From Brevundimonas sp. AAP58 (lineage in GTDB: Bacteria > Pseudomonadota > Alphaproteobacteria > Caulobacterales > Caulobacteraceae): a stretch of 55,670 bases of DNA. The first letter of the stretch is position 1, and the number at the start of each line of letters is the position of its first letter. Of this stretch, positions 23,121-32,282 are shown piece by piece. Position numbers and translations under genes: made by a program. Location of the stretch: contig NZ_LJHU01000041.1 in assembly GCF_001295975.1 (NCBI RefSeq), positions 1 to 55,670 on the forward strand, given 5' to 3'. The notes below the pieces were generated by a model. That model was given only the letters and a program-made list of their open reading frames with translations. It was not told the origin of the DNA and did not search any database.

Positions 23121-23841
23121 ACCGGATGGCGATGCTCACCCGCGCCCCGTCGACCGGCTGGCCGTCGACGGTCTGGGGGCTCATGCGGAAGTAGCGGCTG
23201 AGGCCTTGGGCCGCCCGGCCAAAGCCGTTGCCGCCCGGCGTCTCCGATACCACCGCGCAGGCCGAGACCGTGCCGTTGGCGTTGACCGTGCAGGTCAGGC
23301 TGGCCACGCCCTCGATCTCACGATCCAGCGCCCGGTCAGGATAGGCCCGTGCCAGTTGGTCGCCGCTTGGCTGGCTGATCCAGCGCGGGGAGGTGATCAC
23401 GGGTGGCCCGCGCGGGGTTTCGATGACGGGCTCAGTCGCCGAGCCGGTCGCCGTGTCGGCCGGCATGAGCGTTTCCAGATTGATTGTCGGGCCGGTGATC
23501 GTGGTGGCCGCCTCATTGACGACCGCCGTCAGGGTCTCGGTCGGCGTCGTCGGCAGGGGCGTTACGTTCAGGCGAGGGTTCGGCGCGGGCGGCGTCGCCG
23601 TCGGCTCGGGCGGTCGGGGCGGCGGCGGCGGCAGCAGGGTAATCCCGTCGATCACGCGGTCCGGGGCGGTCTCCATCTGCTTCAACTCGAAGCGTTGATG
23701 GTAGAGCGCCGTCGCAAGGCCGACGTGGGCCATCACCACGACACCGACAGCAACGATGGTGGCGCGAGGCAGAGGCCGGCGACGCTCGCCGTAATCCAAC
23801 GGGTTGATCAGGCGGGGGCCGCCAGCGGCTTGGATCATCAT
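23101..23841 (-). CDS. TonB-family energy transducer, solitary
   Basis: About 246 aa. One inner-membrane anchor (about 25-45) is followed by a Pro-rich periplasmic stretch ([13 protein letters not shown]) and a C-terminal TonB domain ([20 protein letters not shown] ... [14 protein letters not shown]). GTG 23850 would add three residues, but GGGAG lies only seven bases before ATG 23841, favouring the latter. It has no exbB or exbD beside it and is clearly related to the TonB at 36785. It may borrow that ExbBD motor or serve particular receptors. Convergent with the oxidase gene. Confidence 0.85.
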   Translation of the reverse strand: MMIQAAGGPRLINPLDYGERRRPLPRATIVAVGVVVMAHVGLATALYHQRFELKQMETAPDRVIDGITLLPPPPPRPPEPTATPPAPNPRLNVTPLPTTPTETLTAVVNEAATTITGPTINLETLMPADTATGSATEPVIETPRGPPVITSPRWISQPSGDQLARAYPDRALDREIEGVASLTCTVNANGTVSACAVVSETPGGNGFGRAAQGLSRYFRMSPQTVDGQPVDGARVSIAIRFTLPED

Positions 23842-24033
23842 GGTCGTCACTCCCTGTTGCAGCGGCGCTCGGGAAGCGCCGCCGGCGATGGCGCGCCCGG
23901 CCGGTGTCTGGATTGGGGCAGGGGGTAATGACGGTTTCTGATGGTTCCTGACGGAGGTCCGTAGCGCGCCACCGCTCCCGACCCGGTTGCTCGCTGCTTA
24001 AAGGCAGGGGCCGAGCAAGGCCGTTAACCGACG

Positions 24034-24048
24034 TTAACGACCGCTTAA
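24034..24048 (+). promoter_or_regulatory. CtrA-type box TTAA-N7-TTAA
   Basis: TTAACGACCGCTTAA matches the full CtrA consensus (TTAA, seven bases, TTAA). Another TTAA lies 10 bases upstream at 24024. The box ends 24 bases before the ATG of the lytic transglycosylase gene. In Caulobacterales CtrA controls cell-cycle and polar-development genes; binding here is inferred. The rest of 23842-24072 shows nothing else clear. Confidence 0.65.
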
Positions 24049-24072
24049 CCACGTTCTTTCAGCCTCTCGGCC

Positions 24073-24891
24073 ATGACCGTCAGGGCGATTCCAGCGTCGG
24101 GAGGCGTAGAGGCCGCGATTCGTCGTGCGTCCCAGTCGACGGGCGTTGACTTCGACTTCCTGATGAAGACGGCCCGGCGCGAGAGCGCCTTCAACCCCAA
24201 TGCGCGGGCGCCGACGTCCTCGGCCTCCGGTCTGTTCCAGTTCATCGAACAGACCTGGCTGGCGACGCTCAAGCAGCACGGCGCCAAGCACGGCTACGGC
24301 CAGTACGCCGACCTGATCCACCGGGGCGCGGACGGCCGCTGGCGGGTGGAGGGCTCGGCGAGGAACGTCGTCCTGGACCTGCGCTTCGACCCCCAGGCGG
24401 CGTCGCTGATGGCGGGCGAACTGACAGCCCAGAACGCGTCCTATCTGAGAGGCCGGACGGGGAGGGAGCCGGGTGCCGGCGACCTGTATGCCGCCCATTT
24501 CCTCGGTCCGGCCGGGGCCGCCCAGATCATGGAGGCCATGGCCACTCGGCCGGGCGCCAGTGCCGTCGCCATGTTCCCCCAAGCCGCGGCGGCCAATCGC
24601 TCGATCTTCTATCGCGACGGCCGCGCCGCGACGGTGGCCGAGGTCCACGCCAATCTGCAGAGCACGGCGGGCGGCCCATCGCCTGTGGCGGGGCCGTCCG
24701 CGCCGTCCGCCCCTCCTCTGGACGATCAGGCGTTGGCTCTGGCTGCCCGCATGGACCGGCTGAAGCAGGATCAGAGCCTGCTGGCGCTCCTGCTCGGCCA
24801 GGACGGGGAGGGCCAGTTCAAGTCCACCTCCGGAGTGGGCTTCGGCGGAGCCTTTGGGCCCGAGAAATCCTCGTCCGGCGGGGGTTGGTAA
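24073..24891 (+). CDS. Lytic transglycosylase, SLT domain
   Basis: 272 aa. The SLT-type peptidoglycan lyase fold occupies about 10-190: ARRESAFNP carries catalytic Glu37, then SASGLFQFIEQTW and GDLYAAHFLGP. It would cut the glycan strand between MurNAc and GlcNAc. There is no obvious N-terminal signal peptide, so export may use a non-classical route or a start further upstream. The C-terminus (about 200-272) is Pro/Ser/Gly-rich and ends SSSGGGW. Placed just behind a CtrA box, so cell-cycle timing of wall remodelling, for example for a flagellum or pilus, is a reasonable guess. The DUF2336 gene follows 60 bases on. Confidence 0.88.
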   Translation: MTVRAIPASGGVEAAIRRASQSTGVDFDFLMKTARRESAFNPNARAPTSSASGLFQFIEQTWLATLKQHGAKHGYGQYADLIHRGADGRWRVEGSARNVVLDLRFDPQAASLMAGELTAQNASYLRGRTGREPGAGDLYAAHFLGPAGAAQIMEAMATRPGASAVAMFPQAAAANRSIFYRDGRAATVAEVHANLQSTAGGPSPVAGPSAPSAPPLDDQALALAARMDRLKQDQSLLALLLGQDGEGQFKSTSGVGFGGAFGPEKSSSGGGW

Positions 24892-24951
24892 ACCGGCCGT
24901 TAAGCCTGGCGGCTCACCATCCCGCACGACTCAGGGAACACTTGCCCCACC

Positions 24952-26097
24952 ATGACCGCCGTCCGCGCCCGCCTGACCGAGTTCGACATTCGCCGCCTGA
25001 TCAAGGCGTCCGACGACGATGACCGGGCCGCCGCCGCGCACAAGCTGTGTCGCAGCATGGAGCGGGTCGACCTGACCGCAGAGGACCGCGAGGCCGCACA
25101 GAAGATCCTGCGTCTGCTGGCCGAGGATGCCGCCGAGCTGGTGCGGCGGGCGCTGGCCGTGACGCTGAAGAGCTCGGATCTGCTGCCCCGCGACGTGGCC
25201 AGGAAACTGGCGATGGACGTCGATTCCATCGCCCTGCCGATCATCGGATCGTCGCCGGTGTTCTCGGACGAGGACCTGATCGAGATCGTGCGCGCCGGCT
25301 CGATCGCGCGACAGGCGGCTGTCGCGGCCCGGCCCAGCGTGCCGCGTGACGTGGCCGAGGTCATCGCGGCGGAAGCGGGGGAGGCGGCGGTGAGGACGCT
25401 GGCCTCGAACGACAACGCCGACCTGTCCGAGCGCGCGATGGGTCGGGCCATCGACCGGTTCGGCAGCGCGCCGGAAGTCGTGGCGGCTCTGGCCTATAGG
25501 CAGGTTCTGCCGCTGGGGATCACCGAGCGCCTGGTGGCGCTGGCGTCCGAGGCGGTGCGCGAGCATCTGGTCAGCCGTCATGCGGTGGCCCCGGAAACGG
25601 CGATCCGGCTGGCGACCTATGCGCGGGAGCGGGCGACGGTCGACCTGATCGACGAGGCGCCCGCGGGCGCCGATCTGGCGACCTTCGTGGCCCAGCTGAA
25701 CGCCAGGAAGGCCCTAACGGCGTCGCTGCTGCTGCGGGCGCTGGCGCGGGGCAAGATGGCGCTGTTCGAGCATGGCGTGGCGGAGCTGGCCTCGACGCCG
25801 CACAGCCGGGCCTGGCTGATGGTGCACGACGCGGGGCCGCTCGGGCTGAAGGCGATTTATGACCGCGCCGGCCTGCCGCCGCGCCTGTTCCAGGCGTTTC
25901 GCGCGGGCGTCGATACCTGGCGCCAGCTGACGGCGGAGGGCGGGGACCTGTCGGGCGAAACCTTCCGCGAGCGCATGCTGGAGCGGTTCCTGACCCAGCG
26001 GCCAAACGCCCCGCGCGACGACGTGGCCTATCTGATGGAACGCCTGGACCAGGCCCCCCAGGGCCCGGTCCGAATCCAGGCCGCCAACGCCGCCTGA
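24952..26097 (+). CDS. DUF2336 domain protein (paralog 1)
   Basis: 381 aa, soluble, nearly all alpha-helical, with short repeats that resemble HEAT/ARM helices (for example AAELVRRALAVTLKSSDLL, then DVAEVIAAEAGEAAVRTLASN). It belongs to DUF2336, found in alphaproteobacteria and without a known activity. It shares the central pattern LLLRALARGKMALFEHGVAEL with the DUF2336 protein at 32283. ATG 24952 is 60 bases after the transglycosylase stop and may be in the same CtrA-controlled unit. It ends one base before the convergent RND pump stop; no terminator is visible between them. Confidence 0.85.
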   Translation: MTAVRARLTEFDIRRLIKASDDDDRAAAAHKLCRSMERVDLTAEDREAAQKILRLLAEDAAELVRRALAVTLKSSDLLPRDVARKLAMDVDSIALPIIGSSPVFSDEDLIEIVRAGSIARQAAVAARPSVPRDVAEVIAAEAGEAAVRTLASNDNADLSERAMGRAIDRFGSAPEVVAALAYRQVLPLGITERLVALASEAVREHLVSRHAVAPETAIRLATYARERATVDLIDEAPAGADLATFVAQLNARKALTASLLLRALARGKMALFEHGVAELASTPHSRAWLMVHDAGPLGLKAIYDRAGLPPRLFQAFRAGVDTWRQLTAEGGDLSGETFRERMLERFLTQRPNAPRDDVAYLMERLDQAPQGPVRIQAANAA

Positions 26098-26098
26098 C

Positions 26099-29000
26099 CT
26101 ACTCCGCCGCGATTGGCACGGCGTCGTTGGCCGTCTGCTCCTGGGCTTCCCACTCCTCGATCTTGCGCGCTGTGTATTCTGGCGAGCGCGTGAAGCGGGC
26201 GAGGGCACCATAAATCACGGGCACGACGAACAGGGTCAAAAGGGTCGCGAACATGGCCCCGGTGAAGATCACGACGCCGATGGTCTGACGGCTGCCGGCG
26301 CCCGCGCCCTGCCACAGCATCAGCGGAAGCGCGCCGAAGGCCGTGGCGATCGAGGTCATGATGATGGGGCGCAGGCGCAGCGCCGAGCTCTCGACAATGG
26401 CCTCCTTGATCGAGCGGCCCTGGTCGCGCAGCTGGTTGGCGAACTCCACGATCAGGATGCCGTTCTTGGCTGCAACCCCGATCAGGATGATGAGTCCGAT
26501 CTGGGAGTAGATGTTGAGGCTGGACCCTGCCATCAGCAGGCCGAACAGGCCCCCGGCGGCCGCGAGCGGCACCGTCAGCATGATGACCGCCGGCGTGATC
26601 CAGCTCTCGAACTGGGCGGCCAGGACCAAGAACACGAGCAGCAGAGCCAGGCCGAAGGCGGCCGCGACCGCTCCACCCGCCTCCTGCTGGTCGCGCGCGG
26701 CACCGCCGTACTGCACGTTGACCACGCCCTGAGGCTGCTGGGCGACCTGTTCGTCCATGAAGGCCACGGCGTCGGCGATGGTCATGCCGGGGTTCAGGTC
26801 GGCCGAAAGGGTGATGGCGCGCTGGCGATCCAGACGACGACGGTCCGGCGTCGCGCCCGAGGTCTCGGTCGAAACCACGGAAGACAGCGGCACCAGCACG
26901 CCGTTGCCCGTTCCGACATAGAGCGTGTTCAGATTCGACAAGGATGAGCGGTCCTCGCGGTCGGTTTGCAGGATCACGTCATACTCCTGGCCGCCACGCA
27001 GATAAGTGGTGGCCCGGCGCGAGCCGAACATGGTCTCCAGCGTCCGGCCGATCTCCTGGGAAGAGACGCCGAGCGCCGCGGCGCGTTGCGGATCGACCTG
27101 GACCAGCAGGCGCGGCGAGTTCGGCTCATAGTTCAGGCGCGGGCGGCTGAAGCCGGGGTTGTCCTGGGCGGCCGCCAGAATGGGCTGCAGCCACTGGAAG
27201 ATCTGGCTGTAGTCCGACCCTGTCACGACCACTTCGACCGAGTTGCCACCGCCGCCACCGCCGCGCTGGAAGGCCCCGGGCGTGGAGGCGTTGACCTGGG
27301 CGTCGACCTGTCCACGCAGCTTGCCATTCAGCTCCTGGGCGATCTCGTCGGCGGGGCGGTCGCGCTCGGACCAGTCCTTCAGGACCATCACCGCATTGCC
27401 CGAGTTGAAGCTGCCGCCGCCAAAGCCGGGCGCGGAGACAAGAAAGCTCTCGACTTCCCCGGCCTCGCGATACTCGGCGAGGATCGGCTCAAGTCCAAGC
27501 ATGATGTCGCGCGTGTAGTCGAAGCCGGCACCCTCTGGTCCCTGGACACGAACGGTGACGCGTCCGCGATCTTCCGGCGGGACCAGTTCGTTGGGCAGCT
27601 TGAGGAACATAAGGGCCGCGCCCCCGGCCACGAGCAGCACAACGGCCGATACGCCAAAGACGGCGCCGCGCCTGCCCACCAGCATGTCCAGGGAGTTGGC
27701 GTAGGAGTTCTTCAGCTTGTCCATCGCGAAATCCACGCGACGGGCGACCCAGCCGCCGCCGGAGGCTGGCCGTAGGATCTTGGACGCCAGCATCGGCGAC
27801 AGGGTCAGGGCGAGGAAGGCCGAGAAGGCGATCGCGGCGGCGATGGCGGCGGCCAGCTCCACGAACAGACGTCCGACGTAGCCGGGCAGGAACATCAGGG
27901 GCGCAAACACCGACAGCAGGACGATGGTCGTCGCCACGACGGCGAAAAAGACCTGGCGGGTGCCGCGTTCGGCCGCGACCAGCGGCGGTTCGCCATGGTC
28001 CAGACGCCTCTGGATGTTCTCGGTCACGACGATGGCGTCGTCCACCACCAGGCCGATGGCCAGAACCAGAGCCAGCAGGGTCAAAAGGTTCAGAGAGAAG
28101 CCGAGCGGTGCGAGGACGATGAAGGTCGCCAGCAGACAGATGGGTGCCACGATGGAGGGGATGATCGCCGCCCGCAGCGTGCCAAGGAAGATGAAGTTGA
28201 CCAGCGCCACCAGTACCATCGAGATTCCGATGGTGATCCAGACCTCCTCGATCGCGTGCTTGGTGAACACCGAGTTGTCCGAGCCGACCACCAGTTCGGT
28301 CTCGGGTGGCAGGCTGCCGCGAATCTGCTCGACCAGGCTGGAGACGCCCTTGGAGATTTCCAGGTCGTTGGCCTGGGCCTGACGGGTCACTGCCAGGCCG
28401 ATCTGATCCAGCCCGTTGCCCCGGAACAGCCGTCGGGTCTCTTCCGGCGCCTCTTCGACACGGGCGATGTCCCCCAGCCGGGTCACATAGACCGGACGGC
28501 CCTGGAGAGCGCCTTGCGCGCCCGATCCTGTCGGCTGGGCGCCGGTCGAGACGGCCCCGGAAGCACCGGCGGACTGGGACGAGGCGTTGCCGGTCGCCGT
28601 GATCGGCAACTGCGCGAAGTCCTCGGCCCGTGCATAGGTCCGGTCGACGCGGATGGTGTAGTTCTTGTCGGTGGATTCCAGGGCACCTGCCGGCAGCTCG
28701 ACGTTCTGACGCGTCAGGGCCTGTTCGACCTGGGTCACGGTCAGGCCCCGCGCCGCCATGGCGTCCGGATCGAGCCAGATGCGCATGGCGTAGCGCTGCT
28801 CGCCATAGATCTGCACCTGGGCCACGCCCGGCACGGTCGCGAGGCGGTCCAGCAGATAGCGATCGGCGTAGTCGGTCAGCTCCAGCCGGTTCATCGTGGA
28901 TGACCGCAGGAACAGGATCATGATCGGCTGACCGTCGGAATCGGCCTTGGCGACCTCCGGCGGCTGAGCCTGATCAGGCAGGTTCCCCTGCACGCGGCTG

Positions 29001-29335
29001 ACCCGGTCGCGGACGTCGGAGGCCGCGACGTCGATGTCGCGACCCAGAGCGAACTCGATCGACACGTTCGAGCGCCCGTCGCGACTGGTCGAGTTGATGC
29101 GTTCGATCCCCTGGATGCCCGCGACCTGCTGTTCGATCGGCTCGGTGATCTGGTTCTCGATGACCTCGGCCGAGGCCCCGGCATAGCTCGTCGAGACCGA
29201 GACGATCGGCGGATCGACGTCCGGCAGTTCGCGCACGGGCAGGAAGAAGAAAGCGGCCGCCCCGATCACGCAAAGGACGATCGCGGCCACGGCCGCGAAG
29301 ACCGGACGGCGAACAGCGACATCGGAGAGCATCAT
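26099..29335 (-). CDS. RND multidrug efflux permease (AcrB/MexB type)
   Basis: 1078 aa inner-membrane proton/drug antiporter. Twelve-helix RND layout is visible, with the first helix at about 10-30 and the proton-relay aspartates Asp432-Asp433 in IGLVVDDAIVV. The porter-domain start ELPDVDPPIVSVSTSYAGAS is typical. A Ser/Gly/Ala/Gln-rich insert (about 248-280) interrupts the first periplasmic loop. ATG 29335 overlaps the adaptor stop (ATGA), so adaptor and pump are co-translated. No outer-membrane channel gene lies in the operon. Confidence 0.94.
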   Translation of the reverse strand: MMLSDVAVRRPVFAAVAAIVLCVIGAAAFFFLPVRELPDVDPPIVSVSTSYAGASAEVIENQITEPIEQQVAGIQGIERINSTSRDGRSNVSIEFALGRDIDVAASDVRDRVSRVQGNLPDQAQPPEVAKADSDGQPIMILFLRSSTMNRLELTDYADRYLLDRLATVPGVAQVQIYGEQRYAMRIWLDPDAMAARGLTVTQVEQALTRQNVELPAGALESTDKNYTIRVDRTYARAEDFAQLPITATGNASSQSAGASGAVSTGAQPTGSGAQGALQGRPVYVTRLGDIARVEEAPEETRRLFRGNGLDQIGLAVTRQAQANDLEISKGVSSLVEQIRGSLPPETELVVGSDNSVFTKHAIEEVWITIGISMVLVALVNFIFLGTLRAAIIPSIVAPICLLATFIVLAPLGFSLNLLTLLALVLAIGLVVDDAIVVTENIQRRLDHGEPPLVAAERGTRQVFFAVVATTIVLLSVFAPLMFLPGYVGRLFVELAAAIAAAIAFSAFLALTLSPMLASKILRPASGGGWVARRVDFAMDKLKNSYANSLDMLVGRRGAVFGVSAVVLLVAGGAALMFLKLPNELVPPEDRGRVTVRVQGPEGAGFDYTRDIMLGLEPILAEYREAGEVESFLVSAPGFGGGSFNSGNAVMVLKDWSERDRPADEIAQELNGKLRGQVDAQVNASTPGAFQRGGGGGGNSVEVVVTGSDYSQIFQWLQPILAAAQDNPGFSRPRLNYEPNSPRLLVQVDPQRAAALGVSSQEIGRTLETMFGSRRATTYLRGGQEYDVILQTDREDRSSLSNLNTLYVGTGNGVLVPLSSVVSTETSGATPDRRRLDRQRAITLSADLNPGMTIADAVAFMDEQVAQQPQGVVNVQYGGAARDQQEAGGAVAAAFGLALLLVFLVLAAQFESWITPAVIMLTVPLAAAGGLFGLLMAGSSLNIYSQIGLIILIGVAAKNGILIVEFANQLRDQGRSIKEAIVESSALRLRPIIMTSIATAFGALPLMLWQGAGAGSRQTIGVVIFTGAMFATLLTLFVVPVIYGALARFTRSPEYTARKIEEWEAQEQTANDAVPIAAE

Positions 29336-30462
29336 CGCGTAGCCGCCTGGGTTGGAGCGGGTGCCCGCCCGCCGGGTTCGGCGACGCTGATGGGGGCGTT
29401 GGGCTGGATGCGGTTCAAACCCGAGCCGACGACGCGCTCATTGGCGGACAGGCCCGCGACGATCTCAACGAAGCCGCCTTCCACGGCCCCGGGTTCGACT
29501 TCGACGCGCTGTGCCGTGGCTCCACGCTCGCCGGGGGCGATGCGATAGACGAAGGCACCGTCGCCTTCATACTGCACTGCGGATTCCGGGACCGACGGGC
29601 TTTGGCGCTGACCCTGCTGAATGCCGACGCGCATCAGCATGCCCGGGCGGATTCGGCCGCCGGGGTTGGGGAACTCGGCGCGCGCGGTCACAGCGCGGGT
29701 GGTCTCGTTGATGCGGGTATCGATCAGGGCGATCCGCCCCGAGAAGGTCTCGTTGCCGTACGCGTCTGCCGTCGCCGTGATCGGCAGGCCCTGGCGCAGC
29801 ACGCTGAGATAGCGCTCCGGAACCGGGAAATCGACGCGGATCACGCTGATGTCGTCCAGCGTCGTGATGACGGCGCCCGGGCTGATCAGCGTGCCCGGCG
29901 TGACGGTGGAGAGGCCCAGCACACCGGAAAAGGGCGCCCGGATCGAGAGGTCGCCCCGGCGCGCTTCAGCGGCGGCCAGGATGGCCCGCGCGGTCTCGAC
30001 CGCCGTCAGGGCGTCTTCGGCCGACACCCGCGGGGCGATGCCCCGTTCCGCCAGAGTGCTGAACCGCTCATACTCGCGCTCGGCCTGGGCGAGGTTGGCG
30101 CGCGCCTGGATGATGGATGCCTCTTCCTCCCCGGCCTGAAGCCGAACCAGCGGCGTTCCCGCGCTGACGCGCTGGCCGTCCTCGAACAACACCGCGGTGA
30201 CAAGCTGTGACGTGGCGGATGTGATGTTCACCGACCGTCGCCCGCGCGCCACGCCCAGAACATCAATCTGATCGCTGAAGGGACGCAGCGTCACCACGGC
30301 CTCCGAGACCTGCTGGCCGCCGCGACCGCCGCCGGGTCCACCCGGACCACCGGGCCCGCGGCCGCCCTCGTCCTCAGCAAAGGCGACGCGCAGGACGGCC
30401 GCCACGATCATCAGACCGAGCACAACTGCGGCGACGATGAGGAAGAAGTGACGTTTGATCAC
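29332..30462 (-). CDS. RND efflux periplasmic adaptor (HlyD/AcrA type)
   Basis: 376 aa membrane-fusion protein linking the pump to an outer-membrane channel. Starts at GTG 30462 with an uncleaved or signal helix (HFFLIVAAVVLGLMIVAAV). The residues after it are a Gly/Pro/Arg-rich linker (GGRGPGGPGGPGGG). Then come the lipoyl half-motifs (GQRVSAGTPLVRLQAGEEEA and LSIRAPFSGVLGLSTVTPG), the beta-barrel and a C-terminal segment with GLSANERVVGSGLNRIQP. The frame is open to 30744, but upstream residues look non-coding. Promoter region is 30463-30580; a short dyad there is discussed in the findings. Confidence 0.92.
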   Translation of the reverse strand: MIKRHFFLIVAAVVLGLMIVAAVLRVAFAEDEGGRGPGGPGGPGGGRGGQQVSEAVVTLRPFSDQIDVLGVARGRRSVNITSATSQLVTAVLFEDGQRVSAGTPLVRLQAGEEEASIIQARANLAQAEREYERFSTLAERGIAPRVSAEDALTAVETARAILAAAEARRGDLSIRAPFSGVLGLSTVTPGTLISPGAVITTLDDISVIRVDFPVPERYLSVLRQGLPITATADAYGNETFSGRIALIDTRINETTRAVTARAEFPNPGGRIRPGMLMRVGIQQGQRQSPSVPESAVQYEGDGAFVYRIAPGERGATAQRVEVEPGAVEGGFVEIVAGLSANERVVGSGLNRIQPNAPISVAEPGGRAPAPTQAATR

Positions 30463-30580
30463 AGGCGCGGGTCTCGTCGTGTGGGAAGGCTGTGGGCCAT
30501 AACGCTTCCGTCGCGTCAGGCAATCTAAACAGTTTGTAACGTCTACCGTTCCGGTTTCCGTCGCGTCGTCCCGTCGCAGC

Positions 30581-31363
30581 TCAGAACCTGCGCCAGAGCG
30601 CCACCACGGGTCCTTCGGCCAGCGGCGTCTCCCGTCCTGCGACCGTTCGCCGCCAGCCCGCCTGAAGGCTCCAGCGACCCCAGTGTCGGACGACCGACGT
30701 CTCGGCCGCCAGCCATTGTGCCCCATCATCGTCCGTGACGCCACCGAAGGCCTGCGCCAGGACCATCCAGTCGTCGCCGAAGTGGCCCCCGACGGTCAGA
30801 TCGGCGCGGACCTCGTCGGGCAGGCCGTCGCGCATCCGCCGCGCCGCCTGGACCTCCACGAAGGTCCGGCTCGGGCCCCATCGACCCGCGACAGGGGTCG
30901 GCGCGCCGAACCCCCTTCCGGCCGACACCCGTACCTCCCAGTCCTGCTCCCCGACGCCCGGTGCCGCATAGCCGGCGTTGCGACCGTCCCCGGCCCGGGC
31001 GTAGCCGGCGTAGAGGCTGACGGCCCCGCGATGATCGCGCCACGCCTGCCAGGTCAGGCCGATCTCGACCGGCCCGCGCCCGGCATAGTCGACGAAGGCG
31101 TCCTCTCCGGACTGCCAGTCGCCCTTGATCTGCAGCGTCAGCCGGTCGGTCAGCCCATATTCGGCGAACACCCCGACGGCCCCGTCCTCGCGCCGCGCGG
31201 GCAGGTCGGCCAGGGCACCGCCGGGATCGAAGCCCTCGGTCGCGCGCATGACCTCGGCCTTGGCGATGATCTGCGCCTTGCCTTTCGGCTGGGTCCAGGC
31301 CCCGGCATGGACCGCGGTCGCCGTCCCCGCGAGCGCGAGGCCCGCGAGGATGGCGATGCGCAT
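30581..31363 (-). CDS. Outer-membrane beta-barrel-like protein
   Basis: 260 aa with a signal peptide (MRIAILAGLALAGTATAVHA). The mature part alternates polar and hydrophobic residues in strands (AEYGLTDRLTLQIKGDW, LYAGYAR, VEVRVSAGRGFG-like) and ends in Phe after VALWRRF, the usual C-terminal signal of outer-membrane barrels. No family or ligand is recognised. It overlaps the class II aldolase stop by one base (TGATG), so the two are coupled, though a functional link is not obvious. The next gene downstream is the efflux adaptor. Confidence 0.68.
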   Translation of the reverse strand: MRIAILAGLALAGTATAVHAGAWTQPKGKAQIIAKAEVMRATEGFDPGGALADLPARREDGAVGVFAEYGLTDRLTLQIKGDWQSGEDAFVDYAGRGPVEIGLTWQAWRDHRGAVSLYAGYARAGDGRNAGYAAPGVGEQDWEVRVSAGRGFGAPTPVAGRWGPSRTFVEVQAARRMRDGLPDEVRADLTVGGHFGDDWMVLAQAFGGVTDDDGAQWLAAETSVVRHWGRWSLQAGWRRTVAGRETPLAEGPVVALWRRF

Positions 31364-32127
31364 CAGACGTCGTAGCCCGGCGACTTGCGGTCCAGCAGCC
31401 GGAGCGCGCCCGGCCAGGCCAGCGGCGCGACGAAGCCCAGGCCTCGCCCTTGCTCCTTGGTCTCGGCCTGGGCCGCGTCCGGGGCGAACAGAACGTGCTC
31501 TCGTCCGCCCGACAAAGCCGCCACCTGCTGGGCGCAGGCGCGCTCCAGGAAGAACATCCCGACCCAGGCCGCCGCCGCCGTCGGACCCACCGCCAGGGTG
31601 CCGTGGTTCCGCAGCAGCATCAGCGGCTTGTCGCCGAGGTCCGCGACCAGCCGCTCGCGCTCCTCGTGGTTCAGCGCCAGACCCTCATAGCCGTGGTAGG
31701 CCACCTGATGCTGCAACAGGCAGGCGTTCTGGCCGATCGGCAGCAGGCCTTCCTTCTGCGCCGCCACGCCGACGCCCGCCACCGTATGCAGATGGATGAC
31801 GAAGTGCGCGTCCTCGCGCGCGGCGTGGATGGCCGAATGGATGGTGAAACCGGCCGGATTGATGAAGCTCTGCGTCTCCTGGACGATGTTCCCGTCCAGA
31901 TCGACTTTCACCAGCGACGAGGCCGTGATCTCCTCGAAGTAGAAGCCATAGGGGTTGATCAGGAAGTGGTGCTCGGGCCCGGGCACGCGGGCCGAGATGT
32001 GGGTGAAGATCATGTCGTCCCACCCGTGCAGCGCCACCAGCCGATACAGCGCCGCCAGATCGACTCGCGCCTGCCATTCCTCGGCCGAGACGCGCGATTT
32101 CAGCGAAGGGGTCGAACCGTCGGCCAT
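31363..32127 (-). CDS. Class II aldolase/adducin family protein
   Basis: 254 aa from ATG 32127, which has AGGAGA just upstream; the longer frame to 32190 is less likely. The fold is recognised by DDMIFTHISARVPG and FLINPYGFYFEEITASSL, the zinc-site HLHTVAGVGV, and LLRNHGTL. Such proteins cleave or dehydrate phosphorylated sugar-type substrates or act as non-enzymatic adducin heads; this type (LDGNIVQET after SLVKVD) is common in bacteria with no agreed substrate. Divergent from the DUF2336 gene. Confidence 0.87.
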   Translation of the reverse strand: MADGSTPSLKSRVSAEEWQARVDLAALYRLVALHGWDDMIFTHISARVPGPEHHFLINPYGFYFEEITASSLVKVDLDGNIVQETQSFINPAGFTIHSAIHAAREDAHFVIHLHTVAGVGVAAQKEGLLPIGQNACLLQHQVAYHGYEGLALNHEERERLVADLGDKPLMLLRNHGTLAVGPTAAAAWVGMFFLERACAQQVAALSGGREHVLFAPDAAQAETKEQGRGLGFVAPLAWPGALRLLDRKSPGYDV

Positions 32128-32214
32128 GATCGTCTCCTGGGGCGTGGCGATGAATGGCCGGACCGTCGCGCCAACCTTGGATTGGGTCAAGAACGGCCTT
32201 CGATTCAGGGTTCG

Positions 32215-32229
32215 TTAACCGAGTTTTCA
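32215..32229 (+). promoter_or_regulatory. Near-CtrA box (TTAA-N7-TTCA)
   Basis: TTAACCGAGTTTTCA differs from TTAA-N7-TTAA by one base and lies 53 bases before the chosen start of the second DUF2336 gene. The first DUF2336 gene also lies downstream of a CtrA box, which makes this match more than trivial, but one mismatch in an eight-base core is weak evidence. Confidence 0.3.
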
Positions 32230-32282
32230 CGACCCGTGGCCAAGCTGAACAGCGTTCGGAGTTCCTCCGGCCGGAGCCGCCC

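Noticed and set aside
30463..30744. N-terminal extension of the efflux adaptor
   Set aside because: The added residues are Arg/Trp-rich without a signal; GTG 30462 directly precedes the expected membrane helix.
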